Shown piece after piece: positions 35,601 to 54,210 of a stretch of 64,000 bases of DNA. Positions within the stretch are counted from its first letter, which is position 1; each line of letters starts with the position of its first letter. The DNA lies in assembly GCF_963675165.1 (NCBI RefSeq), contig NC_087384.1, positions 4,147,182 to 4,211,181 of the forward strand, read 5' to 3'. Made by a program: the position numbers and the translations under genes. Under the pieces are notes generated by a model, which did no database searches, was not told the DNA's origin, and worked only from the letters and a program-made list of their open reading frames with translations. The DNA is from Halichondria panicea (lineage: Eukaryota; Porifera; Demospongiae; Suberitida; Halichondriidae).

Positions 35601-38600
35601 TGTGAGTAGCATCGGGTCTATTGACCTGGAGCGAAGTTGCTCACCTGATGACTGTTCGAGGACATGTGAAACCAATCTCGTTCCCCCCTCTTTCAAACGC
35701 AGGTCTCGATCTCTCTCCCCAATTGTACCTCCTCGGGAAGATGCCATCAGGAAAGCAACTGGCAAAGTTTCACAAGACGATATCCAGTAAGTTTCGGATT
35801 AGCAACCTAATGATATAATTATTGTAACCGTGTGTCTGAGTAGTACGTACGAGATGTAATTAGGCTTGCATTTTAACGTTAAGATTGAGTATAATAATAT
35901 ACCTTCCTTTTTATGAATGTCAGTTCCACTGTCAGTTGTAGTCGTAGAAAAACAGAAGCCCAACAAATTTTACATGTACATTATTATTATTGATGTATAG
36001 CTATACCCAGTGGGCCCGGCCCAATGGTTGTCTCTGTTTTTGCCAGATTTTCCTACTGCCCTATAACTACTGTGACCAATGTGCTAGATATGTTATTATG
36101 TGTTTTCCTTTATGCAGGTTGGGCACAGCTGCTCGTGGTCTAGAGTCGCGTCATGAGTACGTGCGTGTGGTGATACATGATGTAAGTCGGTCAATAATGC
36201 ACACGTGTACACATTGGGTGTGGATAAATAAGTCTATATATGGGCCTAACCATTAAGCAGCAATTTGCTGTAAAATTGTGTGAAGTGTTGGGTGTATGTA
36301 CTGTGTGCATATAACGTCATCTCTTTGAAGTTTGAAACTGTGTGCTTGTAGTAGTTGCTTTTGATGTGTCAATTAGTATACACAGTACAGTGTGTATATG
36401 TAATGTATTCTATTAACCTTTGGATTGTGATATTCGATTTTGTATCGGCTAGTACTTACCCACCAATTGCTTTTATCATATCCAGGACAAAGACTACAAA
36501 GCTGAATGTCAGTGGCTGAGCTCTGAACTGAATTCCCTCAAGGCTCATGCTAACGCAACCGAAACTACGCTTCGAGCCAAAGTTGATACACTGTACTCGA
36601 AATTTTCTTCTTCTGAACGAATGCTGACTCGGCAAACAGCTGTTCATCAAGAGTTACATCAGGTGCCACCCGTCGTATGACGTACTCTACAATCTATAAC
36701 ACTGCACTTAACCAGCACTCTTATACTCTTTTCTGTTTGACCTATTCATATCTATGTGTGTGTCTCTTCATAATCATGTCACTCAATCTTTTTGAATAAT
36801 CAATTTCCAATCGTGCTTGTATAAACGACAATGTGCATGTACAATGTAGATTTAAAATTTTATTATTTCTGCCAGCCCACACAAGTGGGCCTGGCTAATG
36901 AATGTGTTTAGTGAACCCACACTAAAGGCGCTCAGGAAATTCCCACAGGAAGCTGGTGATAGCGAGATCAATGAGCTGTGTATGAATACATTTAGGTACT
37001 GTACTGGCTTCTGGGGTACGGGTGTCGTGTTACAGGATGCTGTAATTAATTTTGTTTCTACCTCTCGTGACCCCCGTCCCTCTCAAATCCAAATCACCCT
37101 CTACAGGAGCTAGAGAGCGTAAAGCGACAATTACGAGAGACGAAGGAATCCCACGAAGCAACAGTGGTCTCCCTGAGGGATGAAGCCAGACAGGTGCACA
37201 TTCGAGAGCAGCTGCAGTTTAAGGACGACCTTTTAAAGGTCAGTCATACAATAATTATAAAAAGTACGTGAACCCGACATGTAAGTCACATCTGTGGTGG
37301 TTGCTACGCGTTGTTTAATTCCAATTGCTGAATGCAATATATAATTATGTGACAGACAGTGGTTGCGTGCATGTGGTGTTATTGCTGCCCACTCATTCAC
37401 CTTAGGAGCTATAGATATTTGACCACATGTTATAAAACACTTTACTAGTTTGTTGGTCCTAAAGGAAGTTTGGAAACATTATCTATTAGTAAATGTTGCA
37501 TCTTTTTTATGGGGAAGAAGTTGATAGCCCAGGAAGTGAGTTTCATAGGTTAAGAAATTCAATGGATGCTTTGAATACCGTTTGTCCATTGACCACCCAC
37601 GTAACAGGTGTCTAGCAACTAGCTAGGGTAATTTATAGCATCATTTAATTTGCAAATGCTTTCCCGTCCAACCCTAATACTTTCAATTAGACAAAACCCA
37701 GCACATTGTACGATGTACAACACTGCACTGGCTGAACCGTGTATTCATTGCATTCGCAGTCCTATGCTATACACAGTGACACACACACTCATATAATTAT
37801 AATAACGTAGGAGAAGGCATTAGCAACCTCAAACGCCCAAGATAAATACACTCAAGAGCTTAATGATCTGACGAAAGCCCTCCAAGCAAAGACAACTAAA
37901 CTCGAACAGATGTCAGCACGCTTAACTGAGAGAACTCAAGCCTCATCTACTCTGGCTGGTCAGCTGATGCAGGCTAGGATGGAGGGAGGGGATAGGGAGG
38001 CCCGGTTCAGAGCAGAGCTGGAAGAAGAGAGGGACAAACTGATTAAGGTACACTGTATATATTGTATCGTATTTGGTTTATATAATAGTATCCACATGCA
38101 TGTACAGCCCTTTATCGTCACCATAAGTAAACATAATCGATCTAGCCTCGTTCTCACGCCCACTTCCCAAGAATACCTTTTATTGTGCCCCTACATACAT
38201 TTTAAGAGTCAGTCCAATCCCAATTTGTGGAAGTATGTTTTCTACATTGTGCCACCCCAGCTGCAAACTTAATCAGATGAGTGGATGTGACATTGCAATC
38301 CGGCCCATGCAGCCGACATGCAGGCCCAAATGTATATGTACAAGTAGGGCTGTGTCTTTATTAGGAGTACATGTAAAATGCATTGTCACATGCAGTATAG
38401 AGATTGTGGCATAATTCATAAGTATGTACAAGTCATGCATGTACTATAATAGTACATGCATGACTTGCCTCACTATCGATATCCCCACTGCACTGTTCTC
38501 AGATCACTGAGCTCCATCGCTTAAAATCCGTTCCGCAAATGGACAAAGAGAAAACTTCGAAGGCCCTTGCACTAAAAATGAAACAGGTAAATGTATGTAC

Positions 38601-39308
38601 AAGTATTGTAATTATATTATTCACGAATAGGACCTCGGGCTGCCAGCTAAACTAATCAACAGTCGATCAGCAATGTGATTATCCATGCATGTAACGTATA
38701 GCCTTAATTATATCATTATGCAGTGGATTACTTCTTGAGAGTATTAGATTTCTCGTGTCATGAAGCAAAGTGTTTTTGATTAGGATCTAGAGGTTTCTTT
38801 GAAGAGAGAGTGCTCACAGGATAATGAGGACCATCCTAGTCAGCAGTCAACTCCTCAGGGTGCAGATCTAGTGGCAACAATGAAAAAACAACTCAAGGTG
38901 AGTTAAATTGATAGTAACTGGAACATGTACCTTCAACGATATCCACTCCTTTAAATTTGTCACCTAGCTATAATAATAGCATAATGATAAGGCTATGTTG
39001 AGACTATAAAAACATGTGCATCATTTAATATGAAGTCTGCATGTACACTGTACACTAACGACTATACTGAAACAATTCACACACTAACATACATGCTCTA
39101 GACACAGCAACGTGTGAAGGAGAGAGTCCAGAGTCTGTATGAGGACAAGTGTCAAGAGGTGAAAACCCTGCAAGGAAAGATGAAACAACTTGCAAAGGTA
39201 ACGTGTTTTTCACAACAATAGTAACGCAAAATTGATGATCCCCTATACATTTTGTAGGAGCATCTGCTTTTGGAGAGGATGCTGCAGCAGGACAAACAAA
39301 CCACCTAG
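29640..39308 (+). CDS. ITPRID/KRAP (SSFA2)-like protein with C-terminal coiled coil
   Basis: Fourteen exons: 29640-29667, 30088-30149, 31109-31670, 32055-32090, 32378-32450, 33948-35786, 36118-36181, 36486-36662, 37107-37238, 37811-38047, 38503-38586, 38784-38897, 39102-39197 and 39258-39308. They total 1184 residues with consistent phases. The N-terminal ~860 residues are Ser/Pro-rich and disordered. Within them, at ~452-485, is a conserved island with ALDILSSLGFDDYD and then IPDRFIP. It resembles the EVLxxLGF...IPxRF motif by which KRAP and TESPA1 bind IP3 receptors. From ~867 to the end there is continuous coiled coil (ELESVKRQLRETKESHEA and similar), as at the C-terminus of SSFA2-type proteins. 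In vertebrates these proteins tether IP3 receptors to actin and set calcium-release sites. Family assignment rests on the short island plus layout, so a generic coiled-coil scaffold is the alternative. A first exon upstream of 29640 is possible. Confidence 0.6.
33841..33882. repeat. short direct repeat, two copies
   Basis: CAGACAGCAAAACAGTTA occurs twice, 26 bp apart, upstream of the large ITPRID-like exon. Confidence 0.7.
38429..38467. repeat. perfect 18-bp inverted repeat with a 3-nt loop
   Basis: The left arm CAAGTCATGCATGTACTA and the right arm TAGTACATGCATGACTTG are exact complements around TAA. It sits about 35 bp upstream of the exon at 38503, so the RNA could form a stable hairpin next to the acceptor. 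Confidence 0.85.
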
Positions 39309-39459
39309 ACCTAAGGCTATGACTCATAAAACTTTGACAGTGACCACCTAGACAATCCATAATAATGTCATAATTCATTTTAATATCACACGACCTTTAC
39401 CGTATTAAATAATTCTAATTAACGCAACATGTGTGTGTTGCCATGGATGCAAAGAACAA

Positions 39460-42390
39460 ATGGCTTCTTTGAGTAGAACTGGGGAGGACAGCAGTGCTAG
39501 TGCTAGTGCTAGTGAGCCACAGTGCATCAACTGGTCTGTTGAAAAAGTGGCAGAGTGGATAGAAAGTCTGGGATTCAAGGAATACAAGGTATGAAACTTT
39601 CCAGCACTTAATTACATAGGATTTGGAGGCTCTGTCCTAGATCCTATGCCCCGTCCGGAAATTGCTATTTACCTGAAATGTCCCGGGTTTTCAAGGTTGC
39701 TGCTCCTGAGCTGGGATAATACAGTCCAGCTTTGGCTTGAAAGCTTAAATCATGAGTTTCTTGCTCTATGCTGTCCATTTATCGCTACGATAAAAACATT
39801 GGTTAGAAAAGAGGTCCAGGATGATCATACTGAGCATGCGCAGAAAGCAACCACTAATAACAAATCTCCACCACTGTCTCCTAATTTTTTTGTCCCGAAC
39901 ATTTTTTCTTTAGAGGTTGGCACCTATGTAATTATTACTTAACACAATTGCAATGTACTCTGTGATCTAGCTATAGCGCTAACCATGAGTGCATATTCAT
40001 GCACTCCTGCGCTATCAAGTCACGTTAATTTTGTTTCCAAGTTATATTTGTTCAAATCATTCATTTAAACATTTGCGAATTTTGCGAGGGTTGATCAATT
40101 CGCAACAATAAAATCCGCAAAACCTACTAGTAAGTACACACGATCCTTGCCAGAACGCAATAGTTAGATCGCAAAGGGTCAAATTTTCTGCTGATTTGGC
40201 TCATTCGCAAAGGTTTTTCACCAGCAAAATATTCTAGTAATACGGTATGTAATTGATGCTCAAGTCATTAATTTTGTTTCAGGCTGTACAATCTTGATTG
40301 ATGTTCAAATAATTTTCAAGTCATCGTACAATTAATATTCTGTCAAGTCATTGTCTTATAATCATACGACTGTTATTGTCTTTTGTGCCATGTACAGCCT
40401 CGTTCCCAGCCTCGTTGTGTCTAAAATAACGCTAGGTAGAAAAATCGACCTGGGACCGAGGCTAGTACTGTACATTATTGTATTATACGTATGTGCATTT
40501 GAACTCAACATCTATACATGCTTTATTTGGTAGGGATGTATTCTCTCGAATGCTGTTTCTGGTCGCAGACTGATCTGGGTTGATGCATCCACTCTGCCTA
40601 GAATGGGGATCACTAACTGGAAGCACATTCAGGTACCTCTTTGCCATTCTATAATGGGAAATTTTATTACCTAGCTAGTTGCAATGGAACTGACTAACGT
40701 CACGTCACTCAGCCCTTGTTAGATCAATTGTCTGACAGATTGGCATAATCCTGAGCTGCTCTGCCCTCACTTCTTTGCTTGTTTCTAGCTATTATACTTT
40801 GCATTGCAGTTGTTGCCCGGTACTTGACAACAATTATACTGCAAACTGATCCCTCGGTGCACATGCGCAAGCGAGGTATACGGTAGTGTGTTTGTGTGTG
40901 TGTCTGTCTCCGGTCTGTCTGTGTAGACTGCTACAGCTGCTCGAGAATCAATGAAGTTCAAGTAAAAGTTTCTATAGGCTTCTAGTATTGTTTTCTTGGA
41001 TTTTACAATTCATGGATTTCAAAATAATGCTTTGTTCTCGAGTTATGCCTAGTTTTGCTTACTTGGAATGTCATTGCAGCCTTTTCAGAAGAGTGTGTAC
41101 TAGAGGACTTAGCTATCAGTAGTTGCAAGGCTCTGCTAGCTGACCGATAATGCAGCCATTAATTTTAGACTTTTGGCATCGATCGTTTAACAACAATCAT
41201 AGTCGATCCTTACCCACTCCTTGAGTTTCCTTGTGATTCTGGATTTTCCCCGCATGCAGTAAAATGAACCATGATATAATGTGTCACAGGCTCAGCTAGT
41301 GTGTATAAAACTTTATGTTGTGTAGCTTTGGCACCTCCAATGAGGCATCAGCACCCGCGGTGCTTTCATTTTACAAGTATCAATTAATTTTCACACGCAT
41401 GGCTGTATACGTTGAGATCAAATTCGAGTCCTATACTATAATATTATTATACCCGGTATTTTAATGAAGCGCCAGAGTGCCACAGTTTAAATCGTTTTCG
41501 GTGGTTATTTTACCAAAATAATTAGAACTCGCAGAAGTTCCCCTTGTTACATGTATCACTTTTAGTTAATGTATGAGCACTACAGCCCTCAAACTACATT
41601 CGATTCGCCAATATCTGGCAGGGACCGAGAAATAAGGAGAGAAGGGGGTGCCTAAGCCCCCCCTCAAATTTAATTTCAGTGCTGCTAGCTAGCTAGCTAC
41701 GCTTACTGTCTAATTGCAGCATGCAGTAGAAGAACTTTCGTTATGTGTACCGTATAGCGGGTAAGTTTCGTGGGGTAAAAAATTCGTTCAACTCGAGAAA
41801 TGGTAGTTTTCGTGAGTAAAAATTTCGTTTAGTCTCGTGGCTGCACGGCATTCCTACGTTCAGATAAGCCACGCCTACGATAAAATTTCGTGGAGGTCAG
41901 CCTGCCCACGAAAATAACGAATATTTTACCCCACGAAAATTACCCGCTATACGGTAATTGATCATGAAGGCCTCCAGTAAACAACGGTGATAAAAATTAA
42001 ATAATAATTGAATAGCCCTCCCCCTCCAATTAAAATTGCTTTTTCTCTGCCCCTGTGAGCTGTGAAATGATTTGTTGCGTGGGAAATATTAATTCGTATA
42101 AGTATTGCACTGTGGTTATAAATAAATACTCACTAGCTTTGATGTGCACTAAGTGGGTAACCATGCAATTAATTATTTGCAGTGCTTCATAATTGCACAC
42201 AACACAGTATAATGTGATTCTCCTGCAGTTTATTTCTTGCAAGGTGCGTGAGCTATTGGCTGTGGAGGAGCCATACTGGAACAAGTCAATCACTTTGCCA
42301 TACCGTTGTGAGATGGGTACGTTCCTGGAGAAGAAAAGTTTCACTGGACAGAGATCACAAAAACTGAAATTCACTGCCAGAACTTCTTAA
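39460..42390 (+). CDS. SAM-domain protein, SAMD15-like
   Basis: Three exons, 39460-39588, 40534-40632 and 42244-42390, all phase 0, encode 124 residues. After a short Ser/Ala-rich lead, the SAM domain runs INWSVEKVAEWIESLGF, EYKGCILSNAVSGRRLIWV, LPRMGITNWKHI. The tail VRELLAVEEPYWNKSITLPY, then a FLEKKSFTG motif, is the C-terminal extension of SAMD15-type proteins. SAM domains form homo- or hetero-oligomers; the role of SAMD15 is not established. The first ATG in the leader (39443) opens a short overlapping frame that ends at once, so I chose 39460. Only 151 bp separate it from the ITPRID-like stop codon upstream. The second intron carries the MITE at 41748-41956, and the first carries repeats near 40.1 and 40.4 kb. 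Confidence 0.75.
40060..40246. repeat. MITE-like fragment, TACTGTATTACTAGAAT family
   Basis: Contains CACACGATCCTTGCCAGAAC, AGATCGCAAAGGGT and CACCAGCAAAATATT and ends in TCTAGTAATACGGTA. The copies at 13773 and 59519 share these words. The left terminus is not recognisable. Confidence 0.6.
40396..40464. repeat. short foldback element with CAGCCTCG..CCCAG ends
   Basis: AGCCTCGTTCCCAG at the left and CTGGGACCGAGGCT at the right are inverted repeats with one mismatch, enclosing about 40 bp. Related termini appear near 45.7, 46.2 and 46.3 kb. Confidence 0.6.
41748..41956. repeat. MITE, TACCGTATAGCGGGTAA ends
   Basis: The left end TACCGTATAGCGGGTAAGTT and the right end AATTACCCGCTATACGGTA are almost exact inverted repeats. 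Internal words (TTTCGTGGGGTAAAA and TTTTACCCCACGAAAA) extend the fold over most of the 209 bp. Confidence 0.85.
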
Positions 42391-42604
42391 CAGATTGTTG
42401 CAATTGTCTTGTTATACATTTATATTTTGTATGTGGTGATGATTTGTTTACTCTAATATAGTTCTGTGGTGAATTAGTGGGAGCTCAGACATGATTTAGA
42501 GTAAACAACTTTCAATTAAAGCCCACTAATTTGTCGGGTACAGGTGCATGTGTGATCTGATAGCATAATTATTATTAATTGAGAGACAAAGTCTAGAGCT
42601 TGAA

Positions 42605-48788
<6,184 letters not shown>

Positions 48789-51700
48789 GATCACTTCAAT
48801 TTCTCTAAGACGCCATCGTTATTATAGGACTGATACTTATCATGTCTATCGTAATACCCTAATGAAAGTTTTCAATTTGAGTGCTATATACAATCATCGA
48901 TCATTAATTATCACTATAAACTTATAACAAAACACAGATCTCACACAGCATTGTAATTATGATTGTATACAATGCCATGACCATACAATTATTATTATGT
49001 ACATGTACATTGAAGTAGTGGCAATGGATGCATGGTACTATAACTATACTTGTGCTCGTTGCGCCTGCATATAATATTTGAAGATCACATAATCAGTTAA
49101 TTGGGAATCTTTTTGGTGCATGGCGCCTTTATTAGGATTTCCTATAATTATAATTATGCACAAATGAAAGACATGCATGCACAATAATTATGTGATGTCT
49201 TGAACATTCATGCCTACATTTGCAGGACATCAGTAACTCAATATAGACTATATATCAGGTGTTAGTTGTAAACTGTGTCTACTGTACTTTATGTATAACA
49301 GCTGTATTCTATATTTATCTACTCTTCTAAAATTTCCTTGAGTTATCGTTTTTGTATAAATACGTACCTGTGTATGTTTATCATGAATCAGAGTTCTTTA
49401 TTATTTATTCAAGTCCATCCATGATATCACACACAACAGGTATTATATAACTATTGTATGATCAGAAGCCGCGGCGCTACTAAATGCTTCTAGAGGAGGC
49501 TACTATTTAAGAGCGGCCTCTGATCAATACATTTGTTGCCCAGTGAGTGGGCAGATCAAAGCAATCCAGTGCTCTGTATATTGCACTGCATTATATAATG
49601 GCATAATGCACTGGGATTATATGCACTTGCACTGTGTGTAAATGCAGTAGATTTTGAGAAAGAAATCTACTTTTGAGACCTAAGAATTTGAGACCTGTAA
49701 GAAAATCAACTATAATTCACTAAAATTCCACTCAAAACACTTATTAGGGAAAAAATTGACGAATTTGACGTCATTGGGCAACAAGTTAGTTATTTCACTC
49801 GTGCTGGGCAATAACTAATACATAATGGTAAGGTACTTATAGCATTGTGGGAAAATAACTTGACCATGTGCATGCATGTCGCGTATATAGGTTTAGAAAT
49901 AGGTCACACGTATATACAGGTAGGTCATGCAGGAATAGTTTGTGGGATGGAATTCGGGGGAAAGAATAATAATTATCGAATCAGTATATAAAAATAACTG
50001 TTGTATATACCCCTTTCCCGTTCAATCGCACAATCTGGAACAACCTGGAACAGTTCCGTCACTTTAGTTCTTTAGTTTCTGCATCTGATCCCAACCCACC
50101 AAATTAGCTTGATGTTATCGCCACCCCCAATGAAGTGGCTATGGCTTGTAGAGATGGGCGTGGGTCAATGGCTGTGCACAAACTAACCATCGATTTTATG
50201 CCTTGCTGCTGCCTCGATGGAAGTATGTGTGGCCTTTAAAAGCTGCACTTTGGTCAACTAAGCTGCTTAGCAAGCATGTAGACTATTGTAGAGCTTGTGT
50301 CCACTTGTGAAGTGCCTGTGTACACAAATGGCTTGCTGCTTCCTCTTCGAAAATATTCTATGGCTACCAAGATAGTCCAGAGGGTCTACCAATGGATACT
50401 ACTCAGTCCTACATGCTGTATAGCTTGTTTTAAACTTTTTTTTTTTTTTTTAAGTGTCCTAATTGAACAGCTCAGCACAACTTCAAAGGATAATCGCATT
50501 CATGATACTATCCAATCTGCCACAGAATCCAATATCATGCAACATTCACAAGTTGATAGCACGCTCCCTCCCAGATTGTTGTTGTAAAATTTACAACAAT
50601 TTGAACAGTAAAGGGATACAGTGGAACACCAGAACATTTCTCTGTTACAATAAGATATATACCGTATAGCGCAAAATTTTTGAGGGGCTTAATGAGCAAT
50701 CCTACACAAAAATGTTAAGCCCACGAAAATTATTCTTTAATTAGAATTATGTGCTATAACAATTAAAGGTGCATGTGGCTTCCGGTAAAACAGTCAACCC
50801 ACAAAATGTACTCATAACATATTGCTTTTAGAGGCCATTCCACGAACTTTAAGTGCCTCGAAAATTTCGCGCTATACGGTATAATTATAGAACCTAGAGT
50901 GTTTCGTTCCCAAAACAACCAGTTTAAACGAATGATCACGATACTCAACTTTAAAACCATCAAACTTTCCACTCTACAACGGCAAACACACGTGACTCAA
51001 AATCACACACCGCAAGCCAGCTGCAACATATGTGGACAGTGACACAAGCATGCAACTCTGAAACAGCTACTCGGAAAAATAGTTTAAATCACCAACTTCT
51101 TCAGATTGTATCTTGAAGACAATGCCGTATAGACTATATGTCTTGTATATGCCTTACTAAACTCACCCCCTTCCTAGTATAATATACTATAGAACCTGGA
51201 CGAGGGCATGAGAAAGAGTAATAATGTTTCCAACAGTCCAAACATAACTCAGACACAATTTATAGTTAGGTTTCGGCTTATAGCTGCATGTATAGTTAGC
51301 CAGCCTGAGGGAATGTAGTGGTTGACTAATAAGCACCGAGGCACAGCCGAGTACTTTCGGTTCACTTTGTGCACATTTAAGAAATGGTAAAATGCAAAGA
51401 ATTGTGGAAGATCGCATAAAATTACATCTATAGTTCATTAAGGTTATAGCTGGAAGTGAAACTGATACTGAAATTTTATTATGACAAACTTTACAGAGCA
51501 AACATATAACAATTGATCAGATAAGCAAGCGAGAAGAAGATGCCAAACAATGCACACTGTACTGCATGTGACAGTCAATGTATACTATAACAATAATTAT
51601 AATTATATGGTGCATACAGACAGTGTCCATATATAAGCATTTGAATTTTAACAGATAGGGCATAGCAAATTCAAAAAGCTGAAATTGAGCTATATCGGTA
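48789..51700. other. long intergenic region, no gene recognised
   Basis: No exon is supported on either strand. It contains repeated AATTATAATTAT words, a poly-T run near 50437-50452 and the MITE at 50657-50883. The end must hold the promoter of the first POT transporter. Confidence 0.5.
50657..50883. repeat. MITE, TATACCGTATAGCGC ends, probable TA target site
   Basis: The left end TATACCGTATAGCGCAAAAT and the right end AAATTTCGCGCTATACGGTA are inverted repeats of about 29 bp with few mismatches. The element is about 227 bp with no ORF. A TA duplication flanks it if the ends are TACCG, as in Tc1/mariner-type or related insertions. Confidence 0.8.
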
Positions 51701-53524
51701 ATGGCAACTGTAAATCTACCAACAGAAACTACAAGATTGCTCCGTCTTCAGGCTGTTTCAAGGTATCGTTCTCTGACAAAATTACTGCTGAAAAGTGTAT
51801 GTGTTTGGTCTCCATCTGTGACCCTAATATTAGCTTGGACTTTTGTAGTTGGTGGCATATTTGAAGGGGCCAACAGTGCTACACGTGTTTCCATCAAAGG
51901 AGTAGAAGACAGTGCAATAATTATAAACAGGCCCCTATACTTATTGATTGGAGTATACGGCCTTCTTGCTATAGCCAATGTGTTTTACCCCCTGGGTGGT
52001 CTGCTAGCAGATGTATGGTGTGGGCGATATCGAATGATTGTAACCAGTCTCTTTTTTCTTTGGTTGTGTCTGGCCCTCATGACTGTAGTGGCAATAGTGC
52101 ATGTATCAACCAATGGAACCACTACAACAATCGTTGACGGAATTATTTTTGTTCTGTCATTTGTGATGTATGTGCCAGCTTTTGCGGGATATGCTTCGAA
52201 CATAGTTCAATTCGGATTCGACCAGCTTCATGACGAGCCTAGTCAGTCACTGGGAATGTTTGTGCACTGGCTTACTTGGGCAGAAAATTTGGGAATCACT
52301 TCAGTTCGCATATTCAATACAGTGGTGCAATGCACAGAGGGAGACAAGAGCATAGGACAAACAATGCGTGTAGCCCTTTACTTTTCTCCGACGGCTTTCC
52401 TAATAATTCTTTCAGTTTTACTAGTGATTACTCCATTTACTCGCCGCTACTTTTACATAGAGTATATTCACAAGAACCCATACAAACTGATTATCAATAT
52501 TCTGAACTTTACCCGAAAAAACAAATATCCAGTGCGTGCACCAAGTGCATTTGTGTACACTTACCACAGAAAGCCATCGAGAATTGATTATGCCAAAGAG
52601 GTCTATGGTGGTCCATTCACTAACTCCGATGTAGATGATGTTAAAACATTTCTACGTGTCCTACTTGTGCTATTTGCCCTAGGGCCTATTTATATAATCA
52701 ACGCTTCAACTTCACCCACACTATTCACTCTCTTTGAACTTCATACCGGCATGGCAACCGCAGTTAATAACTCCACTTGCACAGCAAGATGGATTCTCTT
52801 GGAAAGTGGATGTCTTTCTAATTTCCTCACACTCATCTTTACACCTGTGTATATCTGGATAGTATATTCTGTGATGCGAAACAGGGTACCGAAAATTCTT
52901 ACCCGAATAGGCATATCAGCTGTCCTGTTTATACTGCCTGCAGCTAGTATGCTAGTGATTGATCTGATAGGACACGTCACGAGGCATAACAATGGAGAGA
53001 AGAATACGACCTGCTTGTTTTTTCAAAAAAGAGATGACATTGACTCTTTGCACATGAGCTGGTGGGTACAAATAATACCAAATCTTTTATTGGACATTGC
53101 CCCTACAATTTTTCGAGCTACAATTCTTGAATTCATATCAGCTCAGGGACCACACACAATGAAAGGTGTACTTGTCGGCCTACTATATGCAATCAGAGGA
53201 TTCTACCAACTTATAAGTGCTGCCTTCGTATATCCATTTAGTGTTTATTCGTGGAAAAATATTGCTCAGGTATCTCCCATTTTCAGTTGTGAATTGGGCT
53301 ACTTCTTGGTGACAATAGGATTAGCTCTGGTGGGTGTGATTTGTTTCATAGTCAGTGCCTGTAGGTACAAGTACAGAGTACGTGGAGAGGAAGGGTTTTC
53401 CCAGAGTGACGTGGAGGAGGTATTTGAGCGACGAATCAGACAAGAGCAAGAGTACCTCAGTGAATTCAGTTCGCAGGAGCTGTCAGCTTACCAAGAGGAG
53501 GATGTGGCTACCAACGAAGACTGA
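51701..53524 (+). CDS. POT/PTR (SLC15-like) proton-coupled transporter, copy 1, intronless
   Basis: A single open frame of 607 residues. The POT signature is present as GGLLADVWCGRYRM (~residues 99-112), followed by about a dozen hydrophobic helices. A conserved loop reads FDQLHDEPSQSLGMFVHW, and GPHTMKGVLVGLLYAIRGFY is typical of late POT helices. The N-terminus (MATVN, then RLLRLQ) and the acidic C-terminal tail (EEGFSQSDVEEVFERRI) are hydrophilic and cytosolic. POT proteins import di- and tripeptides, and in other lineages nitrate or other solutes, driven by protons. The canonical ExxER of helix 1 is not seen here, so proton coupling or substrate may differ. The absence of introns suggests a retrocopy origin or an old intronless lineage. 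Copy 2 follows about 690 bp downstream in the same orientation. Confidence 0.85.
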   Translation: MATVNLPTETTRLLRLQAVSRYRSLTKLLLKSVCVWSPSVTLILAWTFVVGGIFEGANSATRVSIKGVEDSAIIINRPLYLLIGVYGLLAIANVFYPLGGLLADVWCGRYRMIVTSLFFLWLCLALMTVVAIVHVSTNGTTTTIVDGIIFVLSFVMYVPAFAGYASNIVQFGFDQLHDEPSQSLGMFVHWLTWAENLGITSVRIFNTVVQCTEGDKSIGQTMRVALYFSPTAFLIILSVLLVITPFTRRYFYIEYIHKNPYKLIINILNFTRKNKYPVRAPSAFVYTYHRKPSRIDYAKEVYGGPFTNSDVDDVKTFLRVLLVLFALGPIYIINASTSPTLFTLFELHTGMATAVNNSTCTARWILLESGCLSNFLTLIFTPVYIWIVYSVMRNRVPKILTRIGISAVLFILPAASMLVIDLIGHVTRHNNGEKNTTCLFFQKRDDIDSLHMSWWVQIIPNLLLDIAPTIFRATILEFISAQGPHTMKGVLVGLLYAIRGFYQLISAAFVYPFSVYSWKNIAQVSPIFSCELGYFLVTIGLALVGVICFIVSACRYKYRVRGEEGFSQSDVEEVFERRIRQEQEYLSEFSSQELSAYQEEDVATNED

Positions 53525-54210
53525 ATTCAGGAGGCCACAAGAAACGAATTATCATTTATATAGTGACACATGTATAAATTTAGACTTCTTATATATTATC
53601 ACAGGTATTCTTATAGCACTGAAAAAATCCAGGAGGTACATGTATCTAGATTCCTCAACATTCAAAGTAGGCTCGTTTCAACGTCGAGTTTTCTTTATTT
53701 GTAACGCTAAGTCAAAAGAGAAAAATCGGCCTTGGAACAAGAAATATACGATTTGATTTTTGAACTATACCTGCATGAAAATACAGACTCATTTTTACAA
53801 TACATAATTTATTGTACTTGATGCAGAGTTGTTAATCTACCTTAATTATGTCCAGCTCAGCATGCAAGAATACTACAGAATTCTAATACTTGTTGCCAGG
53901 CTGCTTTATGACCCGTGTGCATGCTATAAAGGCAGAGCGGCTACAATCAATGCAATCATGCCTTTCGTATTGTGGTTGAATCGTGGCTAGCATGTAATGT
54001 AAACTATAATTCAGTTATCTATAGCATTATACTTTAACCCTGATTTACATGCATGCATGTATGCAATTAGTCAAACTCAAAAGAGTTGAAAGTTTTGATA
54101 CATTACGAAACAGATACAATGTAGTAATTCCCTCGTTCTATATAAGCAACTGTTTGCAACACACAGTGACTTTACTTAGTAGAGAATACCGAAAACTTAA
54201 CTTCAGATGC
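53525..54210. other. spacer between the tandem POT genes
   Basis: AT-rich, with no exon. It contains the 3' end of copy 1 and the promoter of copy 2. An ORF runs upstream of the copy 2 start (from 54049) but does not match the start of copy 1. Confidence 0.5.

Noticed and set aside
36898..37113. 71-codon frame upstream of an ITPRID-like exon
   Set aside because: It overlaps the acceptor of the exon at 37107 in another frame, and including it breaks the phase.
39646..39942. Open frame of 98 codons in the first SAMD15-like intron
   Set aside because: No splice signals in phase with the flanking exons and no recognisable protein pattern; the flanking exons join cleanly without it.
54049..54210. 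N-terminal extension of POT copy 2
   Set aside because: In-frame ATGs exist at 54049 and beyond, but the 54 residues have no match in copy 1, whose start aligns with 54211.
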